DNA from: Daucus carota subsp. sativus
Taxonomy: Eukaryota > Streptophyta > Magnoliopsida > Apiales > Apiaceae
Reading direction: 5' to 3'
DNA length: 64,000 nt
Assembly (NCBI RefSeq): GCF_001625215.2
Contig: NC_030385.2
Location: forward strand, 31,645,598 to 31,709,597
Numbering within the stretch: the first letter of the stretch is position 1; each line of letters opens with the position of its first letter. The notes under the pieces were generated by a model. That model worked only from the letters and a program-made list of their open reading frames with translations, was not told the origin of the DNA and did no database searches. Positions 1-10,954 of this stretch are shown in pieces. The position numbers were made by a program, and so were the translations under genes.

Positions 1-1168
1 TTTTATGTTTTTGAAAAAATTTTCGTTAAAAACTCTCTTACATGCAAAAAATTTCCACAGTATTTGTTTCTGGATACCTTCATTGGAAGAAGGGCTTTCC
101 CAACAATTCCAAGCCCCAGATATGTTTCATGGAACTGCTACAATTTGGATGTTCTTGAGGAAATCATGATTCAAAAAAATTGCATACAAAATGGGGAGCT
201 GAGTATTCCTGAGATTGACTATTCTGCACTGCAAGGCTGCCAGAGAAAGGTCTTAGAATAAATTATTATATAATGTTTTTGTATTGGTTAATAAACGTCT
301 CTTTAATTTTTTTTACGTTATATTTAAACTCATCACGAAAACACTTTTTCTGAATCTCTGCAGTGCTTGACTGATCCCATCGAGCATGAAGATGATGACA
401 GTAGCATCATACCAGAGGTGAAAAACGTTTGTTACCGCATGTACTCTCAAAATAATTTCAAGGACATATTTTTTTTTATATTTTTTTGCCTTATACTTAT
501 ATGAATGTTATTTTTTTCAAACATCTGTCTTTATTTTCTATTTTTAAGAAGGACAAAGAAATTAATTCTTCTTCAAGGGAGCATTTGGGTGAACCAGAGA
601 TGGACAATATCACAAAGGTTTTTGTCCATAAACTATTATTGTCACAAATACGGTTATCATCTTTTTTTAGATGACTCCATTGCTCTAATTTTCAGGACCC
701 AAGTGTCAAGGACACTGTTGAGAACAAGTGCGAAGCAAGTTCTGAAAGACATAATCATCAGGTTCCTACTAGATAATTCACTTATGTCCTTTCCGAAAAA
801 TTCTCAACACTGCCTTATTTCTGTACAATAAAAAATTCTCAACACTGCAATATTTCAACTTGTAGTATTGCTAAATAATCTTTAAAACACTATTAAAAGA
901 TAACATTGAATGTGATATAACTAAAAATGGTAAGTATAGGTAATCAATGTTTTATTTGGATTATTAATCAACTTTCAAATTTGATTTGTTTTATATACAG
1001 GGGAATCTAATTGTGTTGGAATCTCTGTTAGAGTCATACAAGAGACTTCAACAAACGTTCATGCTACAGATGTCATGTCTAAAGAATGAAATGATAGAAG
1101 ACGAAAATGTTGAACGTATAAGGAGAGCTTTCATCAACATGAATGACACTGCAAATATGTCACTGTAA
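1..1168 (+). CDS. C-terminal exons of a ULP1-associated (MULE-type) gene, 5' part outside window
   Basis: Five exons can be read with GT/AG borders: about 61-249, 364-417, 549-617, 696-761 and 1001-1168, ending in TAA. The first and last are clearly homologous to exons of the gene at 19279-29288. The first begins with a FLDTFIGRR-like stretch matching FLDSFIGRN there. The last (VLESLLESYKRLQQTF) matches VDSLLASYQSVQQTF and ends in a short coiled coil. The upstream protease and plant-specific domains, if present, lie before the window. The function of this C-terminal region is unknown. Splice sites look intact, so it may be expressed, but only the tail is visible. It lies directly upstream of, and in the same direction as, the small coiled-coil gene array. 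Confidence 0.65.
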
Positions 1169-1989
1169 TAGATCAGTTTTTCTCTTATCATCAAAATTTG
1201 GCGTGGAATGTGAAGGAGTGTATTGATGTTATTAATCTGGCCTATCGATATGAACAGGCATTATTTCTTTTGGTTTTTTATTAACCAAATCGAATTACAA
1301 GATGGTTCTGTGTTGCAGGGACGGCCAAAAATCAGATTGCCCCTTTTTGAAGTCATTTTACTCGTCAAATGTTGTTATTTTTAGTTTGTTTGTTCAAGAA
1401 CAACACGCTGATGAATTTACTGAACACCCAGAAGAATATTTGTATAAGGAAAAAACGATATAATGTTGTTTTTTAACATTTTTGAATGTGTTTTTGTATT
1501 GGATATAAGTGATTTTTGAATCTTTGTATAATTGATTTTTGTTAGATGTTCTTCGAGGCTTTTATAGAGATAAAAAAAAACTGACTATTGGACTACCCCC
1601 AGGATTTGCCCACAACTTTCTCCACGCATTTAATACATGCATGTATTGGGTTGTTTTTTTTTTTTTAAAATGTTGCACTATTCATTTTAATTTTTTTACT
1701 AATTATAACTCATTTTTATCACAAATAATGAATACAAAAAGTCTATTTTTTTAAATTAGGAGTATCTTTGAAATAGATTTACATCAGAATACGTAAGAGA
1801 ACACTAGAGTAAAATCAAACTGACAAGATTTTAAGACCATTCTGGGTTTTTTCCTATATAGAAGTTATTATGGCTACAATGCCTACAGCCTCTATTTTAT
1901 TCTCTTATTTGAAATGTATCTTGTGATAGTCCATTATAATACTAAATACTTACCATATAATAAATAAAGAAGATCAAAAGTCAATTCTA
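1169..1989. other. Intergenic, no gene seen
   Basis: AT-rich sequence between the ULP1-associated tail and the first coiled-coil gene. Short ORFs here have no recognisable family or splice context. I see no repeat with clear ends. Confidence 0.6.
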
Positions 1990-2074
1990 AATTTATCTTT
2001 ATAAACCCTCGGCTACAAACCCATTGAAGAGTTAACCCACTTTATAATTTCCAAACCTAACCCTTTTTATACCA
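1990..2074 (+). promoter_or_regulatory. Core promoter of the first coiled-coil gene
   Basis: A TATA box (TATAAAC, 2000-2006) lies 75 bases before the ATG at 2075. The leader between them is C- and A-rich, as in the other array members. Confidence 0.45.
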
Positions 2075-2347
2075 ATGGCCTCACAGTCACCGTCAAACCC
2101 CAATCAGATCATCGCCAATAAGAGTGTTTTGGAAGAAAAAATAAAAGACTTGGAGGAGGATAATGCCATTCTTCAAGAGAACATAAGGTTAATGGAAAAT
2201 CAACTCGCGCACCACCAAACTGTGATTGATTTGCTGAAGAAGCATATTGAGGAACGAAGTGCCAGGGGAGTTTCCATTCAAGGTGAAGTCGAAAGCCGGA
2301 AAGCCTCCGATCTTATTCAGGCTGAACGCAAAGAAGATAAGAACTAG
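2075..2347 (+). CDS. Small coiled-coil protein, array member 1 (divergent)
   Basis: A single-exon gene for 90 residues. I do not recognise the family. Residues about 17-58 form a predicted coiled coil with an L/I/V heptad pattern (LEEKIKDLEE, ENIRLMENQ, VIDLLKKHIEER). This aligns with the core of the five other array genes at 3572, 9315, 10955, 13841 and 15214: N-x2-L-x3-I-(K/R)-L-x-E, then L-K-x-H-x-(E/D)-(E/Q)-(R/Q). The C-terminus is shorter and lacks the clear KKRAK or KKRKL basic cluster of its relatives. There is no signal peptide or membrane segment. The ATG is the first after the TATA box. A role in protein-protein interaction is inference only. Confidence 0.7.
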   Translation: MASQSPSNPNQIIANKSVLEEKIKDLEEDNAILQENIRLMENQLAHHQTVIDLLKKHIEERSARGVSIQGEVESRKASDLIQAERKEDKN

Positions 2348-3354
2348 ATAATATTAATTAATTTTCTTTACATGTCGATGTACTATGTAGTCCACGCCAC
2401 CGCGGGGAAAAAAATGAAAAGTCAAGGTTTAACTTAAAGTAATTTTTCTTGATTTATTATTACACATTTTTTCAACGTTGTAAAATGTTTAAAATTAAAA
2501 ACGATGTTTAAAATGACGTTTCTTAATATATTTTTTTACAATCATTATATGTGACACGGGAAAGGCATTATTAGAAAGAACATAAAAAAGAGAATTTAAA
2601 CGAAGAACACCTAATGAAATCTATGCAAAAGGAACATGTATCGGGGATTAGATACGGGTTCCAACATGTGTTCTATTAGGTAGTTTGTAAAACAAAGTTT
2701 CCAGTGCGTGTGATGGAAATGAAACGTTAGGAAATATAAACCGAAGTAACATTGTAATTTTCTAAAATTTTATTTTTTTGACCGTGTTGAATTTGTTTAA
2801 TTTGACATTCATTTTTAAAATGTATTAAATGGATTATATAAAAACATTTATTAAATTTTTGAAATGATTCTTATTGATGAATCACTTTAAGACGCAGTTC
2901 CATATATTGTTCACCAATATTGATCATATACGTTTGTTTTTTTTTTTATTATGACTGTAGTGACTGAAACGTTTACTTTTTTCCTTTCAAGTTTTTTCTG
3001 AATCTTATCTCCGTAACATTTTTGAGATTCTTTTTATTGTTTTCTATAGAACACTCTATAGAAAGATATGGAGATCTAAGCTATGCTCGCTATTTTCTCG
3101 TCCATTCATTTTTCTACAAATATAGAACCACCTGTCAGAGCAGTCATATAAATTTTTTGAAACAAAGTTTAACATAGAGATTAAGTCAAAAAATATGATT
3201 CTTCATGCAAGAAAATTATGTTAAAAATTATTAAAATGATTGTATTCCAGAAAAATATCTTAATTGTAATCGACAGTCGAACAAATAGGATAACATGTTA
3301 TGTGAGATAAGAAAACTAAATATTAAAAAATAAATAGTCATTTTTTTAATTAAA
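2348..3354. other. Intergenic; its second half is duplicated near 10.3 kb
   Basis: No gene is seen. From about 2860 the sequence matches 10320 onward with small indels (for example, around GACGCAGTTCCAT and CCACCTGTCAGAGCAGTCAT). This is the left part of the duplicated unit that carries the subfamily A genes. Confidence 0.65.
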
Positions 3355-3571
3355 ACAGGTGGGTGCACTTAGTGAAGTAAAAAATCAAGAGTCAGTTTTG
3401 TTTAATGCGGTTATACATTGTTTGAAGACAGTTCCTGAATGTAATCCAATAGCCGGTTTATTTTTTGAAGTCTATAAAAGGCATCCGAGTAACGACAAAA
3501 ACTCCCATTCAACTTTCCAAAAAACCAATCTAAAAAACATCCTCAAGCACTTCTCTCTCAAAAAAACAAAG
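3355..3571 (+). promoter_or_regulatory. Conserved subfamily A promoter, copy 1
   Basis: This block is nearly identical to 10737-10954 and recognisably similar to 13620-13840. Shared parts are TTTAATGCGG, a TGACAGT-like or AAGACAGT motif, an ATCCAA element and TATAAAAG at 3473-3480. The TATA box is 99 bases before the ATG. An open frame runs through it from 3359, but copy 2 at 10.7 kb carries an indel that breaks that frame, so the block is best read as promoter and leader. Confidence 0.6.
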
Positions 3572-3907
3572 ATGGATTCAAACACACAGATGAACCTCTT
3601 ACAACTTACTAATGAGAATGCTTCAATGGAGGTAAGAATCAAGATGCTTCAAGCGGAAAACAGTATTCTCGAACACAAGATTAAGCTGATGGAGATTCAG
3701 CAGACGCATGATGAAGCGGTGGTAACAGTTCTTAAGAATCATATTGAAGAACGAAGAGCCTTCAATCGTTTACTGAGGGATGATTCAAATTTTTCTCCAT
3801 CGGAAATGGAGAGACATGAAAAGATTCGTGAAGAAATAATCAACGAACACGAAGCCAAGAAACGTGCAAAGATTTCACCGAACGTGGATGAACAAGAAAA
3901 GAAGTAA
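3572..3907 (+). CDS. Small coiled-coil protein, subfamily A, copy 1
   Basis: A single exon, 111 residues, family unknown. Residues about 5-60 form a coiled coil (LLQLTNENASME, ILEHKIKLMEIQQ, VLKNHIEERRAF). An acidic stretch with LRDDSNF and SPSEMER follows, then a basic cluster (EAKKRAK) that could be a nuclear localisation signal. The start at 3572 is preferred over an in-frame ATG at 3359. The TATA box at 3473 lies between them, and the paralogue at 10955 keeps only the downstream frame. An AATAAA motif near 3965 and the 3' flank are shared with copies 2 and 3. Against copy 2 I count about nine base differences in the coding part, about five of them changing a residue. Function unknown. Confidence 0.75.
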   Translation: MDSNTQMNLLQLTNENASMEVRIKMLQAENSILEHKIKLMEIQQTHDEAVVTVLKNHIEERRAFNRLLRDDSNFSPSEMERHEKIREEIINEHEAKKRAKISPNVDEQEKK

Positions 3908-4868
3908 AATAATTTTTAGCATTAAAAATATGTTTATTTCGTTGTAATCCACTGTCTAACTATGAATAAAAGTTAATGTTTATTTTAATTTGTGTTTTAG
4001 TATAAATGGTGTTTTTTTATTAAAAATTTTTTGTTCTGTGGTATTTTTGCTTTACGACCATTTTTTCCGATTCAGAACATGAATGAAAGATGCACATTTC
4101 TTAATATTCTATTATTTAAATCAAGTTTTTTAGTTTTTTTATGTAAAATACGTGGTCAATAAAATAGTGAAACATAACAAGGAAACGTAACATCATACAT
4201 TCAGTTTGAGGAACACAGCAAAGAACTCTTTTGGGAAAAGGAATTTTTTGATATCTCGGGGGTGTAATTCGAAGCAGTGTTCCATGGGAAGACCTGTAAG
4301 GATGTAATTAATAGAGTAGATGTTTTCTTACCAGAAGCATGCAAAACCTTGACACGGTTCTATGCATCATTTATTTTTATGGGTACTAGTAAAAAAATGT
4401 TATGCTCGGTTGTCATTATATCAAATCTTTAAATTTGTGGCGGTTATATAGGACAAAACATTTAATTCAAGTAAATGAGCATAATTTAAACAAGTCGTTT
4501 TAATACATTGTAAGTAACTCATAAAGAATTAATACAAAATATATTTTTTTAATGTTTAAAATATATTCTTGCTAATATCGAAATGAAACAAATAATGTTA
4601 CACTTTTAAATTCAGAATTCCTCAAAGACGTGTCTAAAGTCGTGGGGTTGTCTAGTGAAGTCGTGTATGCATAACAAAAATCATCAAATAAATTAGAATA
4701 GTTCAAAAATTAGTTTCTTGTTAAGTAATTCAAATAATTTAAACCATATTTTAAAAATTTTCATATTCGGGTACAAGGAACACCCAACAGAACACCTAAC
4801 TTAGCTATAGGGAAGCGCAACATAACGTTGTGCACAAGGAGATGAGGAGGATATCGAGGCGATAGAGT
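3908..4868. other. 3' flank and repeat module, interrupted by the CACTA insertion at 4868
   Basis: This matches 11291-12416 over most of its length, including the polyadenylation region. It ends in the intergenic module (about 4680-4868) that recurs four more times in the array. The target triplet AGT at 4866-4868 is repeated after the transposon at 7440-7442. Confidence 0.6.
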
Positions 4869-5391
4869 CACTACACCATAACTAGCCTTCTACAACAATT
4901 TTCCCCACTGTTGCCGTAGAAGATGTTGCCGTAGCTATCTATTAATCTAGCATGTTACAACAATTTTTAATTACGTTAGCATAGACATAAACAAAATGTT
5001 GCCAAACAATTATATAGGCAAAGAATATTAATTTTAATAAAGAAATATGTAAAGGAAAAGAAAATATTTTTAATAAAAAAATATTTTTAATCAATATTTT
5101 ATATATATGCAGGTCCCACTAAAAAATTGCCACGCTGTTTGAACAACTCAGCTCCAAATTACACTAATTCATCATCGACACTCAGCCCTCTTTCTCAATG
5201 TCGAGAGCTGAAAAATAGGGTTCGAGAGCGGCGAAGAGAGGGCTGGAAATGGAAGCAAGCTGTGAGTTAAGGGAGGATTAAAACTTTATTAGTTCTTGAA
5301 CTGGGGTTGAATTTAATCTTCTTTGATTTAAGGTACTATTCTTACTCGATTTTGTTTCTTGTACCTGTATATGCATATGCCTGTGTATGTA

Positions 5392-5430
<39 letters not shown>

Positions 5431-5872
5431 TCCTTTCTCTCCCTCTCCCTCTCTCCTGAGCTGTTCCTTCTCATGTCTAGGTCAGATTCACTGTTCGATT
5501 TTCGGTTGCATCGCTAATTACTACTAATCACACTCTAGATCCGTGAATCTCGGATACGTGTTCGCCTAATTCAACTCGAATCTGTTGTTAATTTGTTAAT
5601 TAGTGTTTGACTCAGGTCTTGACTTCATTAATTAAGGCTCAGCTACTTGGATAATGTTTATCTTACTTATTGTGTCTATAGCTTGAATGGCCTAATGATA
5701 TAAAACCCCAGGTTAGCTGTAATTTTATTGATTTTTTACATTGTTATTTCTATTTATGCCTCTTTCAAATAATTTGCTCCTCAATCAGGGTAGTATGCAC
5801 TATGCACTTTAAGTATTATTGCTGATATTATTGTCCTGTTTTTCTTGACTAATTGTCCTGTTTTTCTCAAAG

Positions 5873-6313
5873 ATTGGTAGTGCCAGGAAAAATGGAATTC
5901 TTTTAGAAGCCATTTAAATCCTCACAGATCTTGACATGTCGATTAAGAAAGCTTATATTTCTTCTTATGAAAGATGGTTCATGGATGGTAAGTTTAATTA
6001 TCACTAATCCTTTTCAAAAACTTAAACTTTACAATCTTTTTTTTATCACTAATTATGATGTATATTATTTTGTTGGTCACAATTTTTCATTTGAATGATT
6101 TGAATGGAAACAAGTTAATAGATGAAAGTGTAATCGACTACATGGAACAGGTTAATATTATTAACTTCTTAATTTTTGTATTTCTCTATCGGATTAATTA
6201 AGACTGCTACATATATTGTTATTGAATTTGTGTTACTTGTTTTGATTTTACAGTCTCTAGGTAAAATCCAATTTGCTGGATCGAAAGGTATTGAGAGGTT
6301 AACACCGGAGCAG
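5873..6313 (+). pseudogene. Captured fragment of an ACT-domain-repeat (ACR) gene
   Basis: Three exon-like segments occur in order: 5873-5987, about 6083-6150 and 6254-6313. The first encodes GILLEA, LTDLDMSIKKAYISS and RWFMD. The second encodes VFHLNDLNGNKLIDESV and DYMEQ. The third begins SLGKI. This is the N-terminal ACT repeat of plant ACR proteins (ACR4/6/8 type), which sense amino acids and related metabolites. The first segment contains an in-frame stop, and the acceptor of the second reads AA instead of AG, so it cannot make a normal ACR protein. Introns are retained, which means the capture was from genomic DNA, not from mRNA. Confidence 0.75.
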
Positions 6314-6749
6314 GTACTGCCATACTTATATCCACTTATCTTGCTGATTTGTTTGCTTTTATCCAGTAAACTTTAATAATAATTTTAATGTTGTGTGTTA
6401 GTTCCAACACAATATGATTCAGAGACCATTCCAATTCTTGTTGTGCCATCACTTTCTTTTCCTTTTAATAGTTGACATGCTAGTAATTAATTACGAGCAA
6501 TACAGAGCATTATTAATTAATTTTGTTTATGTTTTGTTTCTCTGATCTAGACAGTGATTATAACTTATATTTGGTCTAACCTCTAACAATAGCAAGACGT
6601 TTGTTCTTGGAATCTTGCTTCATGGAAACAAATATTTGAGTGTGGAGTGTTGGTTCAAAGAAACAGGTTTCTGAGTTTAAATCGAATAGCATGCTTTCCT
6701 TGGATTTAGATCAATTGATTGACCCTTCTAATGTTTTGGAACATAATAG

Positions 6750-6970
6750 GTGCTTCTGATTGACAAGTCTGAAAGATTTATCTTTAAGCCAATGTTACAT
6801 GAGCTTCTGAGTGGAGGTATGACTAAAATTAAACATTTACTTGGTTGTATAATGCACCTGCTAACGGACAGAATGTTTAAGTGCAGAAGTAGATTCATGG
6901 GAAATAGCTCCACGGTTTTCAGATCTTCTAGCAAAAACTGGTGTGCAATTTTTACAAGATAGAGTGAAAC
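6750..6970 (+). pseudogene. NDC1: Captured fragment of the NAD(P)H dehydrogenase C1 gene
   Basis: Two exon segments with intact GT/AG borders occur at 6750-6816 and 6887 to about 6970. The first reads VLLIDKSERFIFKPM and HELLSG. The second reads EVDSWEIAPRFSDLL and TGVQFLQDRVK. Both match the region after the N-terminal FAD-binding fold of plant NDC1, the type II NAD(P)H dehydrogenase of plastids and mitochondria involved in plastoquinone and vitamin K1 metabolism. Only about 50 residues are present, so this is a fragment. It lies in the same direction as the ACR fragment and might be joined to it in a chimeric transcript. Confidence 0.8.
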
Positions 6971-7187
6971 TGGTGTGCTATGTTTGCGGTGCTCGGATTC
7001 TTTATGATTTGTTAAGTGTTTGACATAAGTAGTAGTATGGATGTATATTTTGGATGTTTTTGGAATGTAGGGAAATCTATGTATTCAAATAGTACCTTTC
7101 AATTTGATAATTTTTAGAACCTATTGCAATAGTCATATAAAATGTGTTGTACTCGCTTTATATTTACTGTTGTTATCTGTACAGCAG

Positions 7188-7242
7188 TGGGACCCACCAA
7201 ACAGTGGACCTAATATATGGACCCACTGTTTGGTGGGTCCCA
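7188..7242. repeat. 20-base perfect inverted repeat (hairpin) in the right end of the CACTA element
   Basis: Arm 7188-7207 (TGGGACCCACCAAACAGTGG) is the exact reverse complement of 7223-7242, with a 15-base loop. It lies among the subterminal repeats. Confidence 0.85.
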
Positions 7243-7442
7243 TATTTTTTTCAAAATTGTGCCTTTTTGGCAACGAAATTAAGATGTTGCATAAACTGTT
7301 GCCTTTGCTGGCTAAGGCAACGCCAAAAATACTAACAGCCCAAAATCGTTGCCATTGCAAATTTTCAGCCTGCTGCAACAATTTATGGGCCTCTGGCAAC
7401 GTATTTGTAATGTTGCTGAAAGCCATTTACGGCGCAGTGAGT

Positions 7443-9149
7443 TAATGTTTTGCCATATCAGACATTTTTTTTTCGTTAGGTTGTATTAGATGTTCTTTCA
7501 TGGGTTCTAAATGATATTTTGAAAAAAAAAATTAACGCATCGTAAATAATTTTTTTTTACAATGTTTATCAGTTAATGAAAGGTCTGTTTTCCTTTCGAA
7601 ATGATCAACCCGGAAAGAAATCTAGATAAAATGCATTAACGTCATTATTAAATATACCGCTTACCTTTCTAAATATGGAGGTGTAGAGCACTGCCATTAT
7701 TATCGTGACATATATTTTTTCCACCATTTGATTAATCACCAAATTATTTGCTGTACACCTTTTATTACCTTCAGGTAGAATCTAATTATCAAATCACCCT
7801 TTCAATAAATTATAATAATTCAAAAATAATTTTTTTTAAGTAATTCAAAAATAATTTTTTTAATTAATTCACCCAACAGAACACTTAGGTGAACTATTGG
7901 GACGCGCAGCAGAACAAATGTGCATAGTGAGATGAGGAGGATATTACCCAAGTTATATATTACCCAAGATGTGCATAGCTATATTACCCAAGTCTTCTAG
8001 ATGGTTGTATTAGGTGTTCTGTCATGGGTTCTAAATAAAATTGAAAAAATATAAATATTGTCTGACATTTACCATGAGTAACTTGTTGAGGAGTTCTTTC
8101 AACAAAAAACATCACAGGATAAAAAAAAAAAATTAATTGTAACGTGTCGTAAATTAATTTTTTAACAATGTTTTTTATTAGTTAATGAAGGTATGTTCTT
8201 AAATTTCGAAATCTTGATAAAAACTTGATAAATTCCCCCAGTAAGAAATCTAAATAAGCAAATTTAACGTTGTTATTAAATATACCTCGTCCTTTTTCTA
8301 AATCCGAATGTTTAAATCATTACCATGATTATCGTCTATATTTTTTTTCCACCGTATGATTGGTCAGCAAAAACGGATTCTAAATACGGATCCAAGTGAA
8401 ATCTTGTCCATTATGAGAAGCTTGGTAGGTGTTTTTTTCAAGACGCATGCAACCCTCCGTTTTCTGTTCTATTAGAGATTCTGTTTTGCGTACTTGTACC
8501 GTTTACTAGTGTTCTGTTTTAGTCAGTCATCATAACAAACCTTAATTAAAAGTGGTGAGATGGGACAGAACCCTAAAGTTAAATTATTAGTGGTTTTCTG
8601 CTTGCTAGATGAACTTTTTTTTGACGGTGTAAAATTTCTTTGCTAGACACGACATTGCATTTAAGTTTTATTTTTTAAGGCTCTATGTGAACAACACGAA
8701 GAACCTCATGGAGAATTCGGTTTTTTATCGCTAATTGTTGCAAAGTAACAATTTAAAAAATTATAAACATATAAAAATTTTAAAAATTCTAAAACATATA
8801 AAAATCCACTACGAAAAATGAAACGGGACACTTATTTAACAAAAAATTATTTATTTATCTTTTCAAAATTTTTGTAGAAATGTTTAAACTTTAATTTTAC
8901 TAATACGAACGTGATATATTGCTTTGAATAATTCAGAATTATTAAAACTCGGATTAACTTAAATAAAAGCTAAAAAATACTATGAGATAAAAATTGTGGT
9001 AAGAAAACCCGATTTTCTGACCAAAAAAAAATAATTCAAATTTTTAGGGGTAAAAAATGTACATTGAATATTTGATAAAAATGACTCTAGGGGTTAACCT
9101 ATAATACAATCCTTCGTAGACAAAATACATGAATGTATTAAATTTAAAA
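7443..9149. repeat. Gene-free tract built of noncoding tandem modules
   Basis: Modules recur here and at 12.2-13.4 kb. The GTTGTATTAG...CATGGGTTCTAAAT part is at about 7480 and 8003. The CACCRTWTGATT part is at about 7725 and 8350. The CACCCAACAGAACACTTAGG part is at about 7870. From about 8380 to 8720 the sequence matches 14460-14770. No coding gene is seen. Confidence 0.6.
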
Positions 9150-9314
9150 TTATTATTAAGTCGTGTGTAAAGCCGTAGGGTCCATCAAAGGGAGACGTGA
9201 CTGAATTCCAAAAGTCACTTCTTCCTTACTATATAAAACCACAAACAGCACTATGTAACCGCATAAAAAACCAAGTCACAACAACAAATACTACCCAGAG
9301 TCCTATTTTACATC
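9150..9314 (+). promoter_or_regulatory. Conserved subfamily B promoter, copy 1
   Basis: This is nearly identical to 15050-15213. It shares GAAGCC/AAAGCC-GTAGGGTCCATC, GGGAGACGTGACT (with an ACGTG core) and TATAAAA at 9232-9238, 83 bases before the ATG. Confidence 0.55.
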
Positions 9315-9626
9315 ATGTCTTCAGAAGCAGATAAGATGATCCTGGATGCTGTCAAGGAAAACACAAGGATGAAAAAAACCATCACACATCTGGAGGAAGA
9401 AAACAAAAGGCTGAAAAATAAGATTAAATTGCTTGAGATACACCACTCAAACAATGAAAGGATGATAGATTTACTTAAAAGACACAAGGACGAGCAACAG
9501 GCACTCGGTCTTCACATGATAGATCCAACTAAGTTCGAGCCCCCAAATATCGGTAAGAAGAGAAAGTTGGAACATGGTGAAGGAAGCCAAGTTCCCAGGG
9601 ATGAAGGAGAACAGAAGAAAGAATAG
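9315..9626 (+). CDS. Small coiled-coil protein, subfamily B, copy 1
   Basis: A single exon, 103 residues, family unknown. Residues about 10-62 form a coiled coil (LEEENKRLKNKIKLLEIHH, RMIDLLKRHKDEQQALG). A Pro-containing linker (DPTKFEPPNIG) follows, then a strongly basic GKKRKLEHG cluster resembling a nuclear localisation signal and a charged tail. The core aligns with subfamily A (KIKLxE then LKxHxxE), but the C-terminal part is different. It is preceded by a clear TATA box, and the first ATG after it is used. The copy at 15214 has an identical central 38 residues. A nuclear scaffold or dimerising role is inference only. Confidence 0.75.
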   Translation: MSSEADKMILDAVKENTRMKKTITHLEEENKRLKNKIKLLEIHHSNNERMIDLLKRHKDEQQALGLHMIDPTKFEPPNIGKKRKLEHGEGSQVPRDEGEQKKE

Positions 9627-10736
9627 GTTAATTTATATGTATTTTTATTTTGTGTTCTTTGTGAATCTTTTAATCTTCTCATATATGAAAAATATATATG
9701 CTTGAACAAATTAATGTTTTTTTTTCTGTGTGGCTTTGATAATACATGCGATGATATTAAAAAACATAGAACAGAGGAAAAAAAGAGTTTGAGCATCTTT
9801 TATGACGTTATCCATGTAAAATGACTTATTTTTATTCTATTATAAAAAAAAATAAGCATTAATCAAGTAATATATTAACACGAAACAAAAGGCGCGGGGT
9901 TATCGTATTGGAAAAAAAAAATTCCTTTTCAGTTTTTAATTGATTGTGTCTAATCAAAATATGGAATTTTTTAACAACTAACAAAGGAATTAATTATTAT
10001 TGGGAGGTCTTTTGATTTCTTTAAGATTCGTTAAGATGTTCAAGTAAAACAGATCCAGTAAAAAGGATGAAAAGAATTTTGAATTTAACGGAAAACAGAT
10101 TAGTAGAATTAAATGCTGAGTTAATTGACGTTACCCATACTATAAATGATAAAAATTAAAACTACAGAATCGTTTAATTGAATCGTTTCACCATATGTTT
10201 GTTACGAATCAACTATCATTTTGTTCCATATCAAGGATCATTAAAAAGTTAAAAAAATTTTAATTTGTGCCTGGAAAACTGAATATTAAATAATACATAT
10301 TTTAAAAATGAAATATTTTTGAAATGATTCTTATTGATGAATCACTAAAAGACGCAGTTCCATCTATATTTTTTTTTTATTTTTGAGATTCTTTTTATTG
10401 ATTTCAATAGAACACTCTATAGAAAGATATGGAGATCTAAACTATGCTCGCTATTTCTCGTGCATTCATTTTTCTACAAAAATAGAACCACCTGTCAGAG
10501 CAGTCATATATATTTTTTGAAACAAAATTTAACATAGAGATTACGTCAAAAAATATGAGGCGTTAAAAATTTATGTTAAAAATTCATGCAAGAAATTTAT
10601 GTTAAAAATTATTAAAATGATTGTATTTCACAAAAATATCTTAATTGTAATCGTCAGTCCAACAATTAGGATAACGTGTTATGTGAGATAAGAAAACTAG
10701 ATATTAAAAAATAAATACTCGTTTTTTTTTATTAAA
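9627..10736. other. Intergenic; left part duplicated at 15.5-16.2 kb, right part at 2.9-3.35 kb
   Basis: The 3' flank of the subfamily B gene (about 9627-10290) matches 15526-16240. From about 10320 on it matches 2860 onward. The junction between the two duplicated units therefore lies near 10300. No other gene is seen. Confidence 0.6.
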
Positions 10737-10954
10737 ACAGATGGTTGCACTTAGTGAAGTAAAAAATCAAGAGTCAGTTTTGTTTAATGCGGTTATACAT
10801 TGTTTGAAGACAGTTCCTGAATGTAATCCAATAGCCGGTTTATTTTTTGAAGTCTATAAAAGGCATCCGAGTAACAACAAAAACTCCCCATTCAACTTCC
10901 CAAAAAACCAATCTAAAAAACATCCTCAAGCACTTCTCTCTCAAAAAAACAAAG
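10737..10954 (+). promoter_or_regulatory. Conserved subfamily A promoter, copy 2
   Basis: Near-identical to 3355-3571, with TATAAAAG at 10855-10862, 100 bases before the ATG. A small indel shifts the upstream frame relative to copy 1, supporting a noncoding role. Confidence 0.6.

Larger units (their letters stand above)
4869..7439. mobile_element. Non-autonomous CACTA (CMC/EnSpm) transposon carrying captured host gene fragments
   Basis: The element starts CACTACACC and ends GGCGCAGTG, whose reverse complement is CACTGCGCC. This gives imperfect CACTA-type terminal repeats. It is flanked by the 3-base target duplication AGT (4866-4868 and 7440-7442), the family's usual size. Subterminal GTTGCC/GGCAAC motifs recur at both ends (for example, around 4910-5005 and 7268-7400), another CACTA hallmark. 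The length is 2571 bases. No transposase domain is visible, so movement would need a helper. The interior holds exon-intron fragments of an ACR-type gene (5873-6313) and of NDC1 (6750-6970), plus a CT-rich tract at 5396-5427. The related sequence at 12411-12420 looks like the empty site, although only about four bases right of the target agree. Confidence 0.85.

Noticed and set aside
3359-3571. N-terminal extension of the subfamily A protein from the ATG at 3359
   Set aside because: A TATA box lies inside it, and the near-identical copy at 10741 has an indel that breaks the frame. The block is better explained as promoter and leader.
7104-7445. 113-codon ORF on + and 97-codon ORF on - at the right end of the CACTA element
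   Set aside because: Both run through the subterminal repeats and hairpin; they are by-products of repeat composition.
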